64,000 nucleotides of DNA, taken from an uncultured Lachnospiraceae bacterium (GTDB taxonomy: Bacteria > Bacillota > Clostridia > Lachnospirales > Lachnospiraceae). Within the stretch, counting starts at the first letter, position 1. Every line of letters starts with the position of its first letter. Below, piece after piece: positions 10,550 through 19,562 of the stretch. Under the pieces are notes generated by a model that had not been told where the DNA came from, ran no database searches, and saw only the letters and a program-made list of their open reading frames with translations. A program made the translations under genes and the position numbers. The DNA lies in the NCBI GenBank assembly GCA_947564735.1, contig CANOEC010000001.1, positions 1-64,000 on the forward strand. The letters are read 5' to 3'.

Positions 10550-10579
10550 ATTATAAATATATTATGTAAGATTTGTCAA
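10550..10579 (-). promoter_or_regulatory. Promoter of ABC-F gene
   Basis: TTGACA (10579-10574), 18-nt spacer, TATAAT (10555-10550) on the minus strand. Transcription would begin near 10543 and give a leader of about 375 nt. A small GC-rich hairpin (10465-10482) precedes the uORF. The rest of 10580-10722 shows nothing coding; it should also contain the promoter for the plus-strand VTC gene, for which I could not fix clear boxes. Confidence 0.8.
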
Positions 10580-10722
10580 CTATGTTGAGAAAACTTAGTA
10601 GACTTATGGAGGCATTATCCAACATCCAGAACACAGAATTTTCTCAATTTGAACATATTTCTTCCTTATTTTCCCTATATAATTTTCTAAGACAAGTATT
10701 TTAGAAAGGAACCGACGCCCAC

Positions 10723-11394
10723 ATGACATTCCGGCACGAATTAAAACATGAAATCAGCTTATCTGATTTCATTACCCTTCGCTGCAGACTATCAGCAGTC
10801 GCCGAAACCGACCCGCATGTTACCGGCAGAACCTATGAAATCCGGAGCTTATACTTTGATAATCTGTCGGATAAGGCGCTCCGCGAAAAACTGGACGGGG
10901 TAAACAATCGCGAAAAATTCCGTCTCCGCTGCTATAACAGCAATTTTTCCCTAATCCATCTGGAGAAAAAAAGCAGGCAAAACGGCTTGGGAACAAAAGA
11001 CATTGCCACCTTAAGCAGTTCGGAGACACAATCCATTATAGATGGCGATTTTGCATGGATGGCGCAAAGCGGCCAGCCGCTCATACAGGAATTATATTTC
11101 AAAATGACTACCCAGCGGCTCCGCCCGAAAACAATCGTCGATTACACGAGGGAACCTTACATATTTCCCGCGGGCAACGTCCGCGTTACAATAGATTATC
11201 ATATCAGAACCGGGCTTCAATGCACCGATTTCCTAAATCCTCAATCTGTCACCGTCCCCGCCGGCAATGCACCCATTATCCTTGAAGTAAAGTGGGACGC
11301 CTTTCTGCCGGATATCATCCGGGACGTTGTACAGCTTGACAACCGACGTGCCGGTGCATTCTCTAAGTACGCCGCCTGCAGGGTATATGGTTAA
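10723..11394 (+). CDS. VTC-domain polyphosphate polymerase-like protein
   Basis: Protein of 223 residues with the VTC domain (tunnel fold), known from yeast Vtc4, which makes polyphosphate from ATP. Visible hallmarks are the RHELKHEI start, YEIRSLYFDN, KFRLRCYN, LEKKS, TIVDYTREPYIF, RVTIDYHIRTG and ILEVKWD: basic and acidic residues that line the tunnel and bind phosphate and metal. It has no membrane segment, and the downstream DUF4956 membrane protein may anchor it. VTC, DUF4956 and CotH genes commonly cluster in Firmicutes. AAGGA lies 9 nt before the ATG. Confidence 0.85.
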   Translation: MTFRHELKHEISLSDFITLRCRLSAVAETDPHVTGRTYEIRSLYFDNLSDKALREKLDGVNNREKFRLRCYNSNFSLIHLEKKSRQNGLGTKDIATLSSSETQSIIDGDFAWMAQSGQPLIQELYFKMTTQRLRPKTIVDYTREPYIFPAGNVRVTIDYHIRTGLQCTDFLNPQSVTVPAGNAPIILEVKWDAFLPDIIRDVVQLDNRRAGAFSKYAACRVYG

Positions 11395-11395
11395 A

Positions 11396-11450
11396 AAAAC
11401 GAGCGTAGCTCGTTTGCGAGATTTGCTTCGCAAACTCGTGCATAAACGGA
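11396..11450. repeat. Intergenic palindromic element, copy B
   Basis: Outer ACGAG (11399-11403) / CTCGT (11435-11439), inner TTTGCGA (11413-11419) / TCGCAAA (11428-11434). Nearly identical to copy A. A partial second copy follows at 11464-11486. The element sits inside the VTC-DUF4956 operon and lengthens its otherwise short gap to 120 nt. Confidence 0.8.
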
Positions 11451-11514
11451 GCATTCTCCCTATGGGATTCGCTTCGCAAACTCGGCATATAATTATAAGA
11501 AACGGAGACAAACT

Positions 11515-12186
11515 ATGACTTTTCAAGACATTTTCAAATCCAGTTTTCTGGAAAACGTAACAAGCATAAGCCTTTTGGATATGATGCTCGCACTGGTTCT
11601 TGCTTTCGGGCTGGGCATGTTTATTTTCTTTGTTTACAAGAGAACCTTTATGGGGGTCATGTATTCCTCTGGTTTCGGCGTGACGTTGGTTGCACTGACA
11701 ATGATTACCACGCTGGTGATTCTGGCGGTAACATCCAATGTCGTGCTTTCCCTTGGTATGGTCGGCGCCCTCTCGATTGTCCGGTTTCGCACCGCCATCA
11801 AAGAGCCCCTTGACATCGCTTTTCTATTCTGGTCGATTGCCGTAGGAATCGTGCTTGCCGCCGGTCTGATTCCCCTCGCCGTCATCGGCAGCGTTGCCAT
11901 CGGCGTCTTCCTGCTAATCTTTGTCAATCGCAAATCACATGTGAATCCATATATTATGGTGATTCATTGCAACAATCAGGACAGCGAACAGAAAGCCGTC
12001 GAGTATCTGAAACAGCAGGTAAACCGCTTCGTAATCAAGAGCAAAACCGTGAGAAAAGGGGCGATTGAAATCAACGCAGAAATCCGCCTGAAAAGCAGTG
12101 ATACAGACTTCGTCAATACCCTTGCAGATATGGATGGCATCACTGACGCTGTGTTAGTCAGCTACAACGGTGACTATATGGGATAA
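11515..12186 (+). CDS. DUF4956 membrane protein
   Basis: Protein of 223 residues with about four transmembrane helices in the first 135 residues and a cytosolic C-terminal domain of ferredoxin-like length. The conserved core GMVGALSIVRFRTAIKEP between helices is diagnostic of DUF4956. The role is unknown; constant company with VTC and CotH proteins suggests a membrane partner for polyphosphate synthesis or secretion. Ribosome site AACGGAGAC precedes the ATG, and CotH follows after 11 nt. Confidence 0.85.
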   Translation: MTFQDIFKSSFLENVTSISLLDMMLALVLAFGLGMFIFFVYKRTFMGVMYSSGFGVTLVALTMITTLVILAVTSNVVLSLGMVGALSIVRFRTAIKEPLDIAFLFWSIAVGIVLAAGLIPLAVIGSVAIGVFLLIFVNRKSHVNPYIMVIHCNNQDSEQKAVEYLKQQVNRFVIKSKTVRKGAIEINAEIRLKSSDTDFVNTLADMDGITDAVLVSYNGDYMG

Positions 12187-12197
12187 GGAGGCGTTTC

Positions 12198-13853
12198 ATG
12201 TCAACGAGCAAACACATTGACAAAATCTGCTGTATCATAACCGCCGTCACATTCCTTTTGACCATCCTTTTTATGAATGCCGGAAAGCTTGGTATACAGG
12301 CAGTAAGCGCTCCGGTTGGATACGCTTCGAGATTGTTTCATACTTCCACCGTACACACGATTGACATCGTAATGGATGACTGGGACTCTTTTCTTGCAAA
12401 CTGCACTGACGAGCAATATGCAGAATGTACTGTCATCATAGACGGCGAAGCATTCCGAAATGTGGCGCTGCGCGCAAAGGGAAATACATCTCTTACCACA
12501 GTGGAGTCTTACGGGAATAACCGTTACAGCTTTAAAATTGAGTTTGACCATTATGACAATGCCCTCAATTATCATGGACTAGATAAGCTTTGCTTAAATA
12601 ACATTATTCAGGATAATACCTACATGAAAGATTACCTCACGTATCAGCTCATGCATGATTTTGATGTGGATGCACCCTTATGCAGCTACGCATATATTAC
12701 CGTAAATGGGGATGACTGGGGACTATATCTGGCAGTAGAAGGCGTTGAAGAAGCTTTCCTGCAGCGCAACTACGGCAGTGATTACGGAGAACTCTACAAA
12801 CCGGACAGCATGAATATGGGCGGCGGACGCGGCAACGGACGCGAATTTGATATGACAAATTTTGAGCTGCCACAGCCTTCCGGTCACGCTTCACCCACGC
12901 AACAGGCACCTCCAGAACCGCAGATGCAGCAGCCGCCCGACCACACTATGCAAAGCAGTGACGTCTCTTTGATATATACAGACGAGGAGTTTGACAGCTA
13001 TGCAAATATATTTGATAATGCAAAAACCGATGTGACAGACAGCGACAAAGCACGGCTGATTGAATCAATTAGAAAACTAAACAGCAGCGAAGATATATCT
13101 GACATTATAGACGTAGACGAAGTCATCCGCTACTTTGTCGTGCATAACTTCGTACTAAACTTTGACAGCTATACCGGAAGCATGATGCACAATTATTATT
13201 TGTATGAAGAAAACGGACAACTTTCCATGATTCCTTGGGATTATAATCTTGCTTTCGGCGGTTTTGAAGACCAGACCGATGCTGTGACACTTGTCAACTA
13301 TCCTATTGACACGCCCGTTTCAGGTGGGACCGTCGACTCGCGTCCCATGCTTGCATGGATATTTAGCGAGGAAGCGTATGAGAATCTGTATCATCAATAT
13401 TTTGCGGAATTTATCGCCAAATACTTTGAAAACGGCAGAATAGACAATATGATAACTTCCACCGAGGAACTGATTGCCCCTTATGTGGAACAAGACCCGA
13501 CCAAATTCTGCACTTACGAGGAATTTAAAAAAGGCGCCTCCACCCTAAAACAATTCTGCCTGCTGCGTGCCGAAAGCATACAAGGTCAGCTTGACGGCAC
13601 AATCCCTTCCACCTCGGAGGCGCAGGCGCAGGATACGTCCGCACTGGTTGATGCGGACGGTCTCAGTATTTCGGATATGGGAACCATGGGCGACATGGGG
13701 AATATAGGCGGCATGGGGGAGATGGAACATGGGCACCCGCCGGGGAATATGGAGCATAATCCTCCACCGGGAAATATGGAGCACAATTCTCCGCCGGTGG
13801 ACATGCCGCAAGGTGAACCGCCAGAACCACCGAATCAATCATTCGGCCGATAA
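12198..13853 (+). CDS. CotH-family protein kinase-like secreted protein
   Basis: Protein of 551 residues with an N-terminal membrane anchor or signal (about 9-28) and a CotH kinase-like domain, related to Bacillus spore-coat kinase CotH. Typical segments are ALRAKGNTSL, FKIEFDHY, GLDKLCLNN, YMKDYLTYQL, GLYLAVEGVEEAFL and, further on, SMIPWDYNLAFGG, carrying the likely metal-binding DYN. A low-complexity Met/Gly/Pro stretch interrupts the domain near 210-250. The C-terminus is a Pro/Gly/Met-rich tail with repeated GNMEH(N)PPP units. The 3' end overlaps the convergent YitT gene by 19 bp. Confidence 0.88.
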   Translation: MSTSKHIDKICCIITAVTFLLTILFMNAGKLGIQAVSAPVGYASRLFHTSTVHTIDIVMDDWDSFLANCTDEQYAECTVIIDGEAFRNVALRAKGNTSLTTVESYGNNRYSFKIEFDHYDNALNYHGLDKLCLNNIIQDNTYMKDYLTYQLMHDFDVDAPLCSYAYITVNGDDWGLYLAVEGVEEAFLQRNYGSDYGELYKPDSMNMGGGRGNGREFDMTNFELPQPSGHASPTQQAPPEPQMQQPPDHTMQSSDVSLIYTDEEFDSYANIFDNAKTDVTDSDKARLIESIRKLNSSEDISDIIDVDEVIRYFVVHNFVLNFDSYTGSMMHNYYLYEENGQLSMIPWDYNLAFGGFEDQTDAVTLVNYPIDTPVSGGTVDSRPMLAWIFSEEAYENLYHQYFAEFIAKYFENGRIDNMITSTEELIAPYVEQDPTKFCTYEEFKKGASTLKQFCLLRAESIQGQLDGTIPSTSEAQAQDTSALVDADGLSISDMGTMGDMGNIGGMGEMEHGHPPGNMEHNPPPGNMEHNSPPVDMPQGEPPEPPNQSFGR

Positions 13854-14695
13854 TAAAACCGCCCCGACAATTCTTCCGTCCGGATGGCATTTACGAAGGC
13901 GGCTTCGTCCGCCTTCTTTACGGCGCTTATCACTTCCCTGCTCTCTTCCTTAGATACTACGGAATATACAACCTTCCGCTTCTCATGCTCGTAAGAGCCT
14001 TCACCGCTTAAGATGGTAGCGCCATGCATACTTACCGTATTAATTGCCTTACATACCATATCAGCCTTATTCGTCACAATGAACAGCGTCTGCTTCTGGT
14101 ATCTTTTATACATCATATGCAGAACCTGCGTGGACACATACTGATAAATAATCGAGTACAGCGCTTTATCCAGACCGAACAGCATTCCCGCAATCATAAT
14201 GATCAAAACATTAAATGCAAGAATAAAGTTCCATGCATCTACACCCTTTTTTTCTGACAAATAGATAGAGATAAAATCCGTCCCGCCCGTAGTCGCATTC
14301 ATCGACAGGCACAGACTGATTGCAAAGCCGCTGATAATTCCGCCAAATATACTAATCAGCAAAATATCATAAGTCACTGCAATATCCGGTATGATATCTG
14401 TCAGAATACTTGTCACCAGAATGGAAAGGCAGGAATACAATGTAAATTTTTTTCCAATAAAATGAAATCCGATATAAACCGGCACTGCATTCAACAATAA
14501 ATTCACCGGCGTATATGGGATAGCGATATTAAAAAACATTTTGAAGATACTCTGTATCAGTATGGTCAATCCGGTAGCGCCGCCCGGATACAGCCCGCCT
14601 GCATGAACAAACGTCTTGATATTAACCGCCATAATCGCAGACGCAAGACAGATTACGATAATTCTTTTTGCGTCCTTTTTCAGTTCAAATGTCAT
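13835..14695 (-). CDS. YitT family membrane protein
   Basis: Protein of 286 residues with five or six transmembrane helices (DUF161 / YitT) and a C-terminal soluble DUF2179 domain of ACT/PII-like size (about 200-280). The GGLYPGGATGLTIL and NATTGGTDFISIYLS segments are the paired conserved loops of the family. Transported or sensed substrate unknown. It is convergent with CotH and overlaps its last 19 bp, so neither gene has a terminator between them. Confidence 0.9.
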   Translation of the reverse strand: MTFELKKDAKRIIVICLASAIMAVNIKTFVHAGGLYPGGATGLTILIQSIFKMFFNIAIPYTPVNLLLNAVPVYIGFHFIGKKFTLYSCLSILVTSILTDIIPDIAVTYDILLISIFGGIISGFAISLCLSMNATTGGTDFISIYLSEKKGVDAWNFILAFNVLIIMIAGMLFGLDKALYSIIYQYVSTQVLHMMYKRYQKQTLFIVTNKADMVCKAINTVSMHGATILSGEGSYEHEKRKVVYSVVSKEESREVISAVKKADEAAFVNAIRTEELSGRFYYRPND

Positions 14696-14849
14696 AGCCC
14701 CATCCTCCGTTTATCACATCATTTATAATACCAGATATGTCAATCGGCTAAACGGCGATATGCCTCTCCCAATACGAAGGCACACCGCCGCTGCTACTGT
14801 CAGTCTGAAAATACATACTGCAAATCCATTAAACTGACCTTTTATCTAT

Positions 14850-15770
14850 TTATTTGTTCGCCATCTCACAAAGTTCATCAAGCATCTTTGGAAGGTCGCT
14901 CGCCATATTCTCATCCGTAAACTGACATGTTCCGACCTTCTTATGTCCGCCGCCGCCATATTTTAACATCAGACTCCCGACATTCACATCGCTTGTCTTA
15001 TTTAAAATACTGTAGCCCACCGCCGCAGAACAGCCCAAGCCGCCTTTGCCGTTGACAATCCATGCCGAAATATTCTGTTCCGGATACATGCTATAAATCA
15101 TGAAACGGTTTCCCGTGTAAATAACCTCAACACCGCGCAAATCCGTAATAATCACATTCCCCCGCACCTCGGTATGCGCCGTAACCATCTCCTTAAACTT
15201 CTCTGTCTGCTCGTTATATACCTCGATACGTTCCTTGACATCCGGCAAATCAAGAATTTCATCTGTTGACATCGTACGGCAGGCATCAATGAGCTTCTCC
15301 ATAAGCTGGTAATTGGAAATCGTAAAATTGCGGAAACGACCAAGTCCCGTTCTGGGATCCATCAGATAGCCGACAAGAATCCAACCCGTAGGATTCTGAA
15401 TCTCGTCAATCGTAAGATTGCCAGAATCCACCTTGTCAACTGCTTCCATCATGTCATCAAACTGCGGGAATCTTTCCCGACCGCCGTAATACTCATAAAT
15501 GATTCTGGCACAGGAAGGCGTAATGCGACTCTCTCCCTTATACTTACCTTCCAACTGCAATCTCTCATGCTCACTGGAATGATGGTCAAACCACAGCCCG
15601 CAGCCCTCTACATAAGGGACATTGGCAAGACAGTCATCTTCCGTAATTTCAACTAATCCATCCTGTAAATCCTTGGGATGCGCAAATTTCCAATGGTCAA
15701 TAATTCCAGCCTCTTTCAATAACGCCCCACATGCAAGTCCATCAAAATCCGAACGTGTTACTAACCTCAT
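14850..15770 (-). CDS. DHH family phosphoesterase
   Basis: Cytosolic phosphoesterase of 306 residues. Metal-binding motifs are TRSDFDG (5-11) and DHHSSEH (62-68), followed by a DHHA1 substrate-binding domain ending in GGGGHKKVGTCQF. Relatives act as exopolyphosphatase, nanoRNase or cyclic-dinucleotide phosphodiesterase; the sequence alone does not decide. Proximity to the VTC cluster makes polyphosphate possible, but this is weak evidence. Start 15770 follows GGAGGG; the frame extends to 15788 without a ribosome site. Confidence 0.85.
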   Translation of the reverse strand: MRLVTRSDFDGLACGALLKEAGIIDHWKFAHPKDLQDGLVEITEDDCLANVPYVEGCGLWFDHHSSEHERLQLEGKYKGESRITPSCARIIYEYYGGRERFPQFDDMMEAVDKVDSGNLTIDEIQNPTGWILVGYLMDPRTGLGRFRNFTISNYQLMEKLIDACRTMSTDEILDLPDVKERIEVYNEQTEKFKEMVTAHTEVRGNVIITDLRGVEVIYTGNRFMIYSMYPEQNISAWIVNGKGGLGCSAAVGYSILNKTSDVNVGSLMLKYGGGGHKKVGTCQFTDENMASDLPKMLDELCEMANK

Positions 15771-15848
15771 AATAACCCTCCATCTCAAACAAATTAGATA
15801 TCAGGACATATATGTATCCAATGCCTGTCCAAAATATAGTTAAATTAT

Positions 15849-15877
15849 ATTATAGACAATTTTTATTCTTTTTTCAA
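15849..15877 (-). promoter_or_regulatory. Promoter of DHH gene
   Basis: TTGAAA (15877-15872), 17-nt spacer, TATAAT (15854-15849), about 80 nt upstream of the DHH start. It separates this gene from the ABC operon that ends at 15902. Confidence 0.75.
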
Positions 15878-15901
15878 TATGAGCAGAAAAATTCTATCAT
15901 C

Positions 15902-17167
15902 CTACCTCCTAAGCTTCCTCGCCCACCTTCTTATCGTAAAGGGAATAAAGGCACATCCGAACAACACCGGAACCGTAACAAGCAGATAAGGCGACCAGAT
16001 AATCCTCCCGAAAAGATGGAACACATTCGTCCGAAAAATATCCGTCGAACCTCCGGCGAGCGGCAAAAGATCCATCACCTGCTGTACGGACATGGGCATG
16101 TACTGTCCAATTGCCGAAGGCAGATAGGCAACCGCCAGTCCGCTGACTAAGGCAATAAAATTATTCTTAGCCACCGCAGAGAAAAACATGACAAGCGCTG
16201 CAAGACCTACCGCGCCAAACAGAACATAAGCATACTCATAAATTTCCGCCTGCAGCATGTTCATCGGCGCGACCGCAATCAGTTTAATATACTGTATCGG
16301 CATATCCCATCCTTCTATCCCTAAGAAAAAGAGCTGTCCCGCTATAGCGCCTGCCGCAGTCACAAAGAAAAGTTCCAGCGTAAAAGCAATCCCACTGAGA
16401 ACTTTCGCACAGGCAATCTCTTTCCATCCGTACTTTGTCGTCAGCATAAGCGTCCCCGTACCGTTGTGCCATTCTCCCGAAAAAACCGTGGAAAGCGCAA
16501 TGATTAGAAACACCGCCATAACCATTCCAAACTCCCCCAGCATATCGGTAAGAAGCAGCGCCCAGCCCTCAACCCAATGATATGAAAAAGGTTCCTCTAC
16601 CCGGTCATTCATCCCCAGCAAATATTCTTTTTCCTTGTCAGTATAATCCATCCCATTCAGAAATTCCTCTACTCTCTGCCGGCGCCTCTCATAAAAATCT
16701 GTCAGCTTGGCAGGATTCACATAGTACTCTATCAGAATCGGATAGGGCTGCAAATTATCCTGAAGCTCCGGATATAATATCCCAAGCCAAGTAGATATTT
16801 TAGTGCGATCCGTCCTTCGCATCTGTGCGTTGTACTGCGCCGCCTTTTCCGTGTCACCCGCGCTGCGGGCTTCCTCTGCCGCCGCAGATATCCTCTGCAC
16901 ATCTCTCACCATCTCCTGCAGTGTTTCATCCGTCATCGCTCCTTCCCACTGGCGGGAATATTCTTTCATTTTCCTGATATTTTCATATCCATCGAAGCCA
17001 TTTCCAAATCCTGCATAATTAGCTCTATGGCTCCCAAAGGTAAACCACTGATAAGTCAGAAAGCTTCCAAATACCACGATATAGAGAACGCATAGAAAAA
17101 AACAGATGCGGACGCTTTTCTTTTTCCATAATTTCTTATGCTCCTGCCAAAATAATTCTCTTATCAT
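15902..17167 (-). CDS. ABC-2 type transporter permease
   Basis: Membrane protein of 421 residues: one helix near residues 20-45, a long extracytoplasmic domain to about 200 rich in Glu, Arg and Tyr, then five or six helices. This is the topology of ABC-2 permeases of lantibiotic-immunity or stress exporters. Its ATG overlaps the stop of the ATPase gene (ATGA), so translation is coupled. It is the last gene of a sigma factor / membrane protein / ATPase / permease operon. Substrate unknown. Confidence 0.85.
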   Translation of the reverse strand: MIRELFWQEHKKLWKKKSVRICFFLCVLYIVVFGSFLTYQWFTFGSHRANYAGFGNGFDGYENIRKMKEYSRQWEGAMTDETLQEMVRDVQRISAAAEEARSAGDTEKAAQYNAQMRRTDRTKISTWLGILYPELQDNLQPYPILIEYYVNPAKLTDFYERRRQRVEEFLNGMDYTDKEKEYLLGMNDRVEEPFSYHWVEGWALLLTDMLGEFGMVMAVFLIIALSTVFSGEWHNGTGTLMLTTKYGWKEIACAKVLSGIAFTLELFFVTAAGAIAGQLFFLGIEGWDMPIQYIKLIAVAPMNMLQAEIYEYAYVLFGAVGLAALVMFFSAVAKNNFIALVSGLAVAYLPSAIGQYMPMSVQQVMDLLPLAGGSTDIFRTNVFHLFGRIIWSPYLLVTVPVLFGCAFIPFTIRRWARKLRR

Positions 17168-18057
17168 CTCAAGAACCTCCCTTCCAAGTTCTCTTCCTTC
17201 ATCGGGAAATGATATAAGTACAAATCCTCCAGCGCCGCACGGCACGAAACCGCCTGCGGCGACGGTTTTTCATCCGCCACGATACGAAGCACCACCCGTT
17301 CACCCTCATGCCGGAGGTTGGATATGGTTGCCTTTTTCTCCCACTTGTGCACTTCTTTAGGTGCGATTTCCAGTTCCCACACTTTGCCCTCCGCCTGTTC
17401 CACCAATTCCGATACCGTTCCCTGTGTGACGAAGCCGCCCTTTTTCATAACAAAAACATGGTCTGCTATGGCTTCGATATCTGAGACGATATGCGTGGAA
17501 AGAAGAACAATCTTATCCCCTGCATAATCTGCTAACAGATTCCGAAACCGCACTCTTTCCTTCGGATCAAGCCCTGCCGTCGGCTCGTCAAGGATAAGGA
17601 TTTTCGGATGATTGAGCAATGCCTGTGCAATGCCAAGTCTCTGCTTCATTCCACCCGAAAAGGTCTTAATCTTCTTGGAGGCAACATGCTTTAACCCTGT
17701 CACCTCCAACAGTTCCTCGCTGCGGTTCACCGCCTTCTTTCGCGGAATGCCTTTGAGCACCGACATATATCGTAAAAATTCCATCGCCGTATAGTCTGGA
17801 TAATAGCCAAATTCCTGCGGCAGATACCCCAGAATATTTCTGTAGTCCGCACCCATATCAATCACATTATGCCCGTCAAAAAATACTTCGCCCGAAGTCG
17901 CCTCCAGAACCGAACAAATCATGCGCATCAAAGTCGTTTTCCCTGCGCCGTTCTCTCCCAGAAGTCCGTAGACTCCCGGACTTAGGTTTGCGCTGACGCA
18001 GTCTACCGCAATCTTTGTCCCATAATGTTTCGTTAAACGGTCAATTAACAGCTCCAT
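17164..18057 (-). CDS. ABC transporter ATP-binding protein
   Basis: ATPase of 297 residues of the BcrA-like group: Walker A GENGAGKTT (34-42), Q-loop GYLPQEFGYYP, signature FSGGMKQRLGIAQ, Walker B ILILDEPTAGLDP, H-loop STHIVSDIE. The C-terminal extension after about 215 is usual for this group. Start at 18057 follows GGAAGGAAGG and overlaps the upstream membrane-protein gene by 17 bp. Partner permease lies directly downstream. Confidence 0.92.
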   Translation of the reverse strand: MELLIDRLTKHYGTKIAVDCVSANLSPGVYGLLGENGAGKTTLMRMICSVLEATSGEVFFDGHNVIDMGADYRNILGYLPQEFGYYPDYTAMEFLRYMSVLKGIPRKKAVNRSEELLEVTGLKHVASKKIKTFSGGMKQRLGIAQALLNHPKILILDEPTAGLDPKERVRFRNLLADYAGDKIVLLSTHIVSDIEAIADHVFVMKKGGFVTQGTVSELVEQAEGKVWELEIAPKEVHKWEKKATISNLRHEGERVVLRIVADEKPSPQAVSCRAALEDLYLYHFPMKEENLEGRFLR

Positions 18058-18877
18058 ACATTTTTCCTTCCTTCCGTATCTGAATGATAAATACAACCTC
18101 TCTAATAAAAAAAGCAGCGAAAACAACGAATCCCGCCAGCCATATTCCCGTTGCCGACGTCTCATACAGCCACGGAAACGCTTTTGCCGACATCCCCCAT
18201 GTGGCACAGGATATAAATGACAGCGACGTGTATGCCGTCAGATTCCCACGTCTGCATGTACGCAGACTGCGCAACAGCCAGACCATACACACCAAGAAAG
18301 GGACGATGCTATACAAAATCATCTGCACAAGCTGCGCTGTATCTCCCGACACAGATATTTTTAACCAGAGTATTATGGTCATGCACAATAGCTGCGACGC
18401 ACCTGCCAATATTAATTTCGCCAGTACAATCTCCGCACCGGAAGCTCTGGTTGCCGCTTCCATCTCGCACATTCCATACACCCTACTCCGATATAAAACC
18501 AGAAAAAACGCCAGTCCAAATAACGGCATAATCATCGGAAGCACCGCCGGAAACTGCTTAAACAAAATGATTCCAAGGCAGCTTGCCACTAACACCGCCA
18601 TCTGTAACCCGAAAATGGATAACCCTTCCAAACGGAAGATATCCGAAAGATACATCCAGAATCCTGTTCTTTCCTCATACTCGGATTCCTGCCTGTGCAT
18701 TTGTGCAATACACAGCCCTATTGTCTCCTGCATTTTCTCCTTCCGGGTATTTACCGGTACAGACATTACATTGCTTAAATACTCTTCAATTTCTCCATAA
18801 TCTGCTTTCTTGCCATTCCGGCTGCCTGCATGTTGTTCCGCCATACCGTTCCCTCGTTTATATGCCTGTTCTCTCAT
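18041..18877 (-). CDS. Membrane protein, probable anti-sigma or sensor
   Basis: Protein of 278 residues: a cytosolic N-terminal part of about 85 residues, then roughly six transmembrane helices. Its start overlaps the stop of the ECF sigma gene by ATGA, the usual place of an anti-sigma factor, and the N-terminal cytosolic segment could bind sigma. I see no zinc-anti-sigma motif (HxxxCxxC). In similar clostridial operons such proteins sense the transporter's state. Function inferred from position only. Confidence 0.7.
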   Translation of the reverse strand: MREQAYKRGNGMAEQHAGSRNGKKADYGEIEEYLSNVMSVPVNTRKEKMQETIGLCIAQMHRQESEYEERTGFWMYLSDIFRLEGLSIFGLQMAVLVASCLGIILFKQFPAVLPMIMPLFGLAFFLVLYRSRVYGMCEMEAATRASGAEIVLAKLILAGASQLLCMTIILWLKISVSGDTAQLVQMILYSIVPFLVCMVWLLRSLRTCRRGNLTAYTSLSFISCATWGMSAKAFPWLYETSATGIWLAGFVVFAAFFIREVVFIIQIRKEGKMYGAVN

Positions 18878-19377
18878 CGCCTCCGCCCCTTTCTCATGAT
18901 TTCCAGCGCACACCTTACTCTGCTCTGAGCCGTTCTCAAGCTGCAATCCATAATCTTGGCAATCTCCTTAAAGCTTAACTGTTCACTGAATCTTAAGATA
19001 ACTGCTTCCCTCTGTTCCGGCGACAACCGCCGCATCAGTCTCTCCAGTTCATCCCTGTCTTCTAACTCGGAAAATGCCGGACAAGCTTCGACCGGCTCCT
19101 CTTCCAATGCCCGCCAAGTCATTTTCCTGCTTTCATCAATACAAACATGATTGGCAATGGTATACAGCCATGACTTAAATTTGTCTCTTTTGCGATAATC
19201 GCCAAGATTCTTAAAAACCCGCAGAAACGTTTCCTGCGTCAAATCCTCCGCCGCGGCGTGATTCGTACAGTGCAGACGACAGTATCTTAAAATTGCAGAA
19301 TAGTAGCGCGTAATCAATTGTTCTGCACTCTGTTCGTCCCCGTCTCTAATCCCTTCAATCAGCTCGTCGTCCGTCAT
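18874..19377 (-). CDS. ECF sigma factor
   Basis: RNA polymerase sigma factor of 167 residues with sigma region 2 (AAEDLTQETFLRVFKN, then KFKSWLYTIANHVCID) and region 4 (LSPEQREAVILRFSEQLSFKEIA, helix-turn-helix to about 150). Start 19377 follows AAAGGAG. It heads a four-gene operon with a membrane protein and an ABC transporter, so it presumably turns on that operon in response to envelope or antimicrobial stress. Confidence 0.93.
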   Translation of the reverse strand: MTDDELIEGIRDGDEQSAEQLITRYYSAILRYCRLHCTNHAAAEDLTQETFLRVFKNLGDYRKRDKFKSWLYTIANHVCIDESRKMTWRALEEEPVEACPAFSELEDRDELERLMRRLSPEQREAVILRFSEQLSFKEIAKIMDCSLRTAQSRVRCALEIMRKGRRR

Positions 19378-19480
19378 TGCCGCTCCTTTCCTCGCCGCGC
19401 CCATCCGACATGTATCAGGCATAACATGATGCATGATTGGCTTTCTGTTTATTATAACGACTTGGATGTGTGAAATGATC

Positions 19481-19523
19481 AAAAAAATTTCCCATGCTTA
19501 ATTCATAAAAAACCAAGCATGGG
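19481..19523 (-). terminator. Rho-independent terminator
   Basis: Stem CCCATGCTT / AAGCATGGG (9 bp, 19523-19515 with 19499-19491) followed by AAATTTTTTT on the minus strand. It ends the DUF4179-type gene at 19563. Confidence 0.85.
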
Positions 19524-19562
19524 AAAACATGTTGTCAGACTGGACATGCAAAATATAATGCA

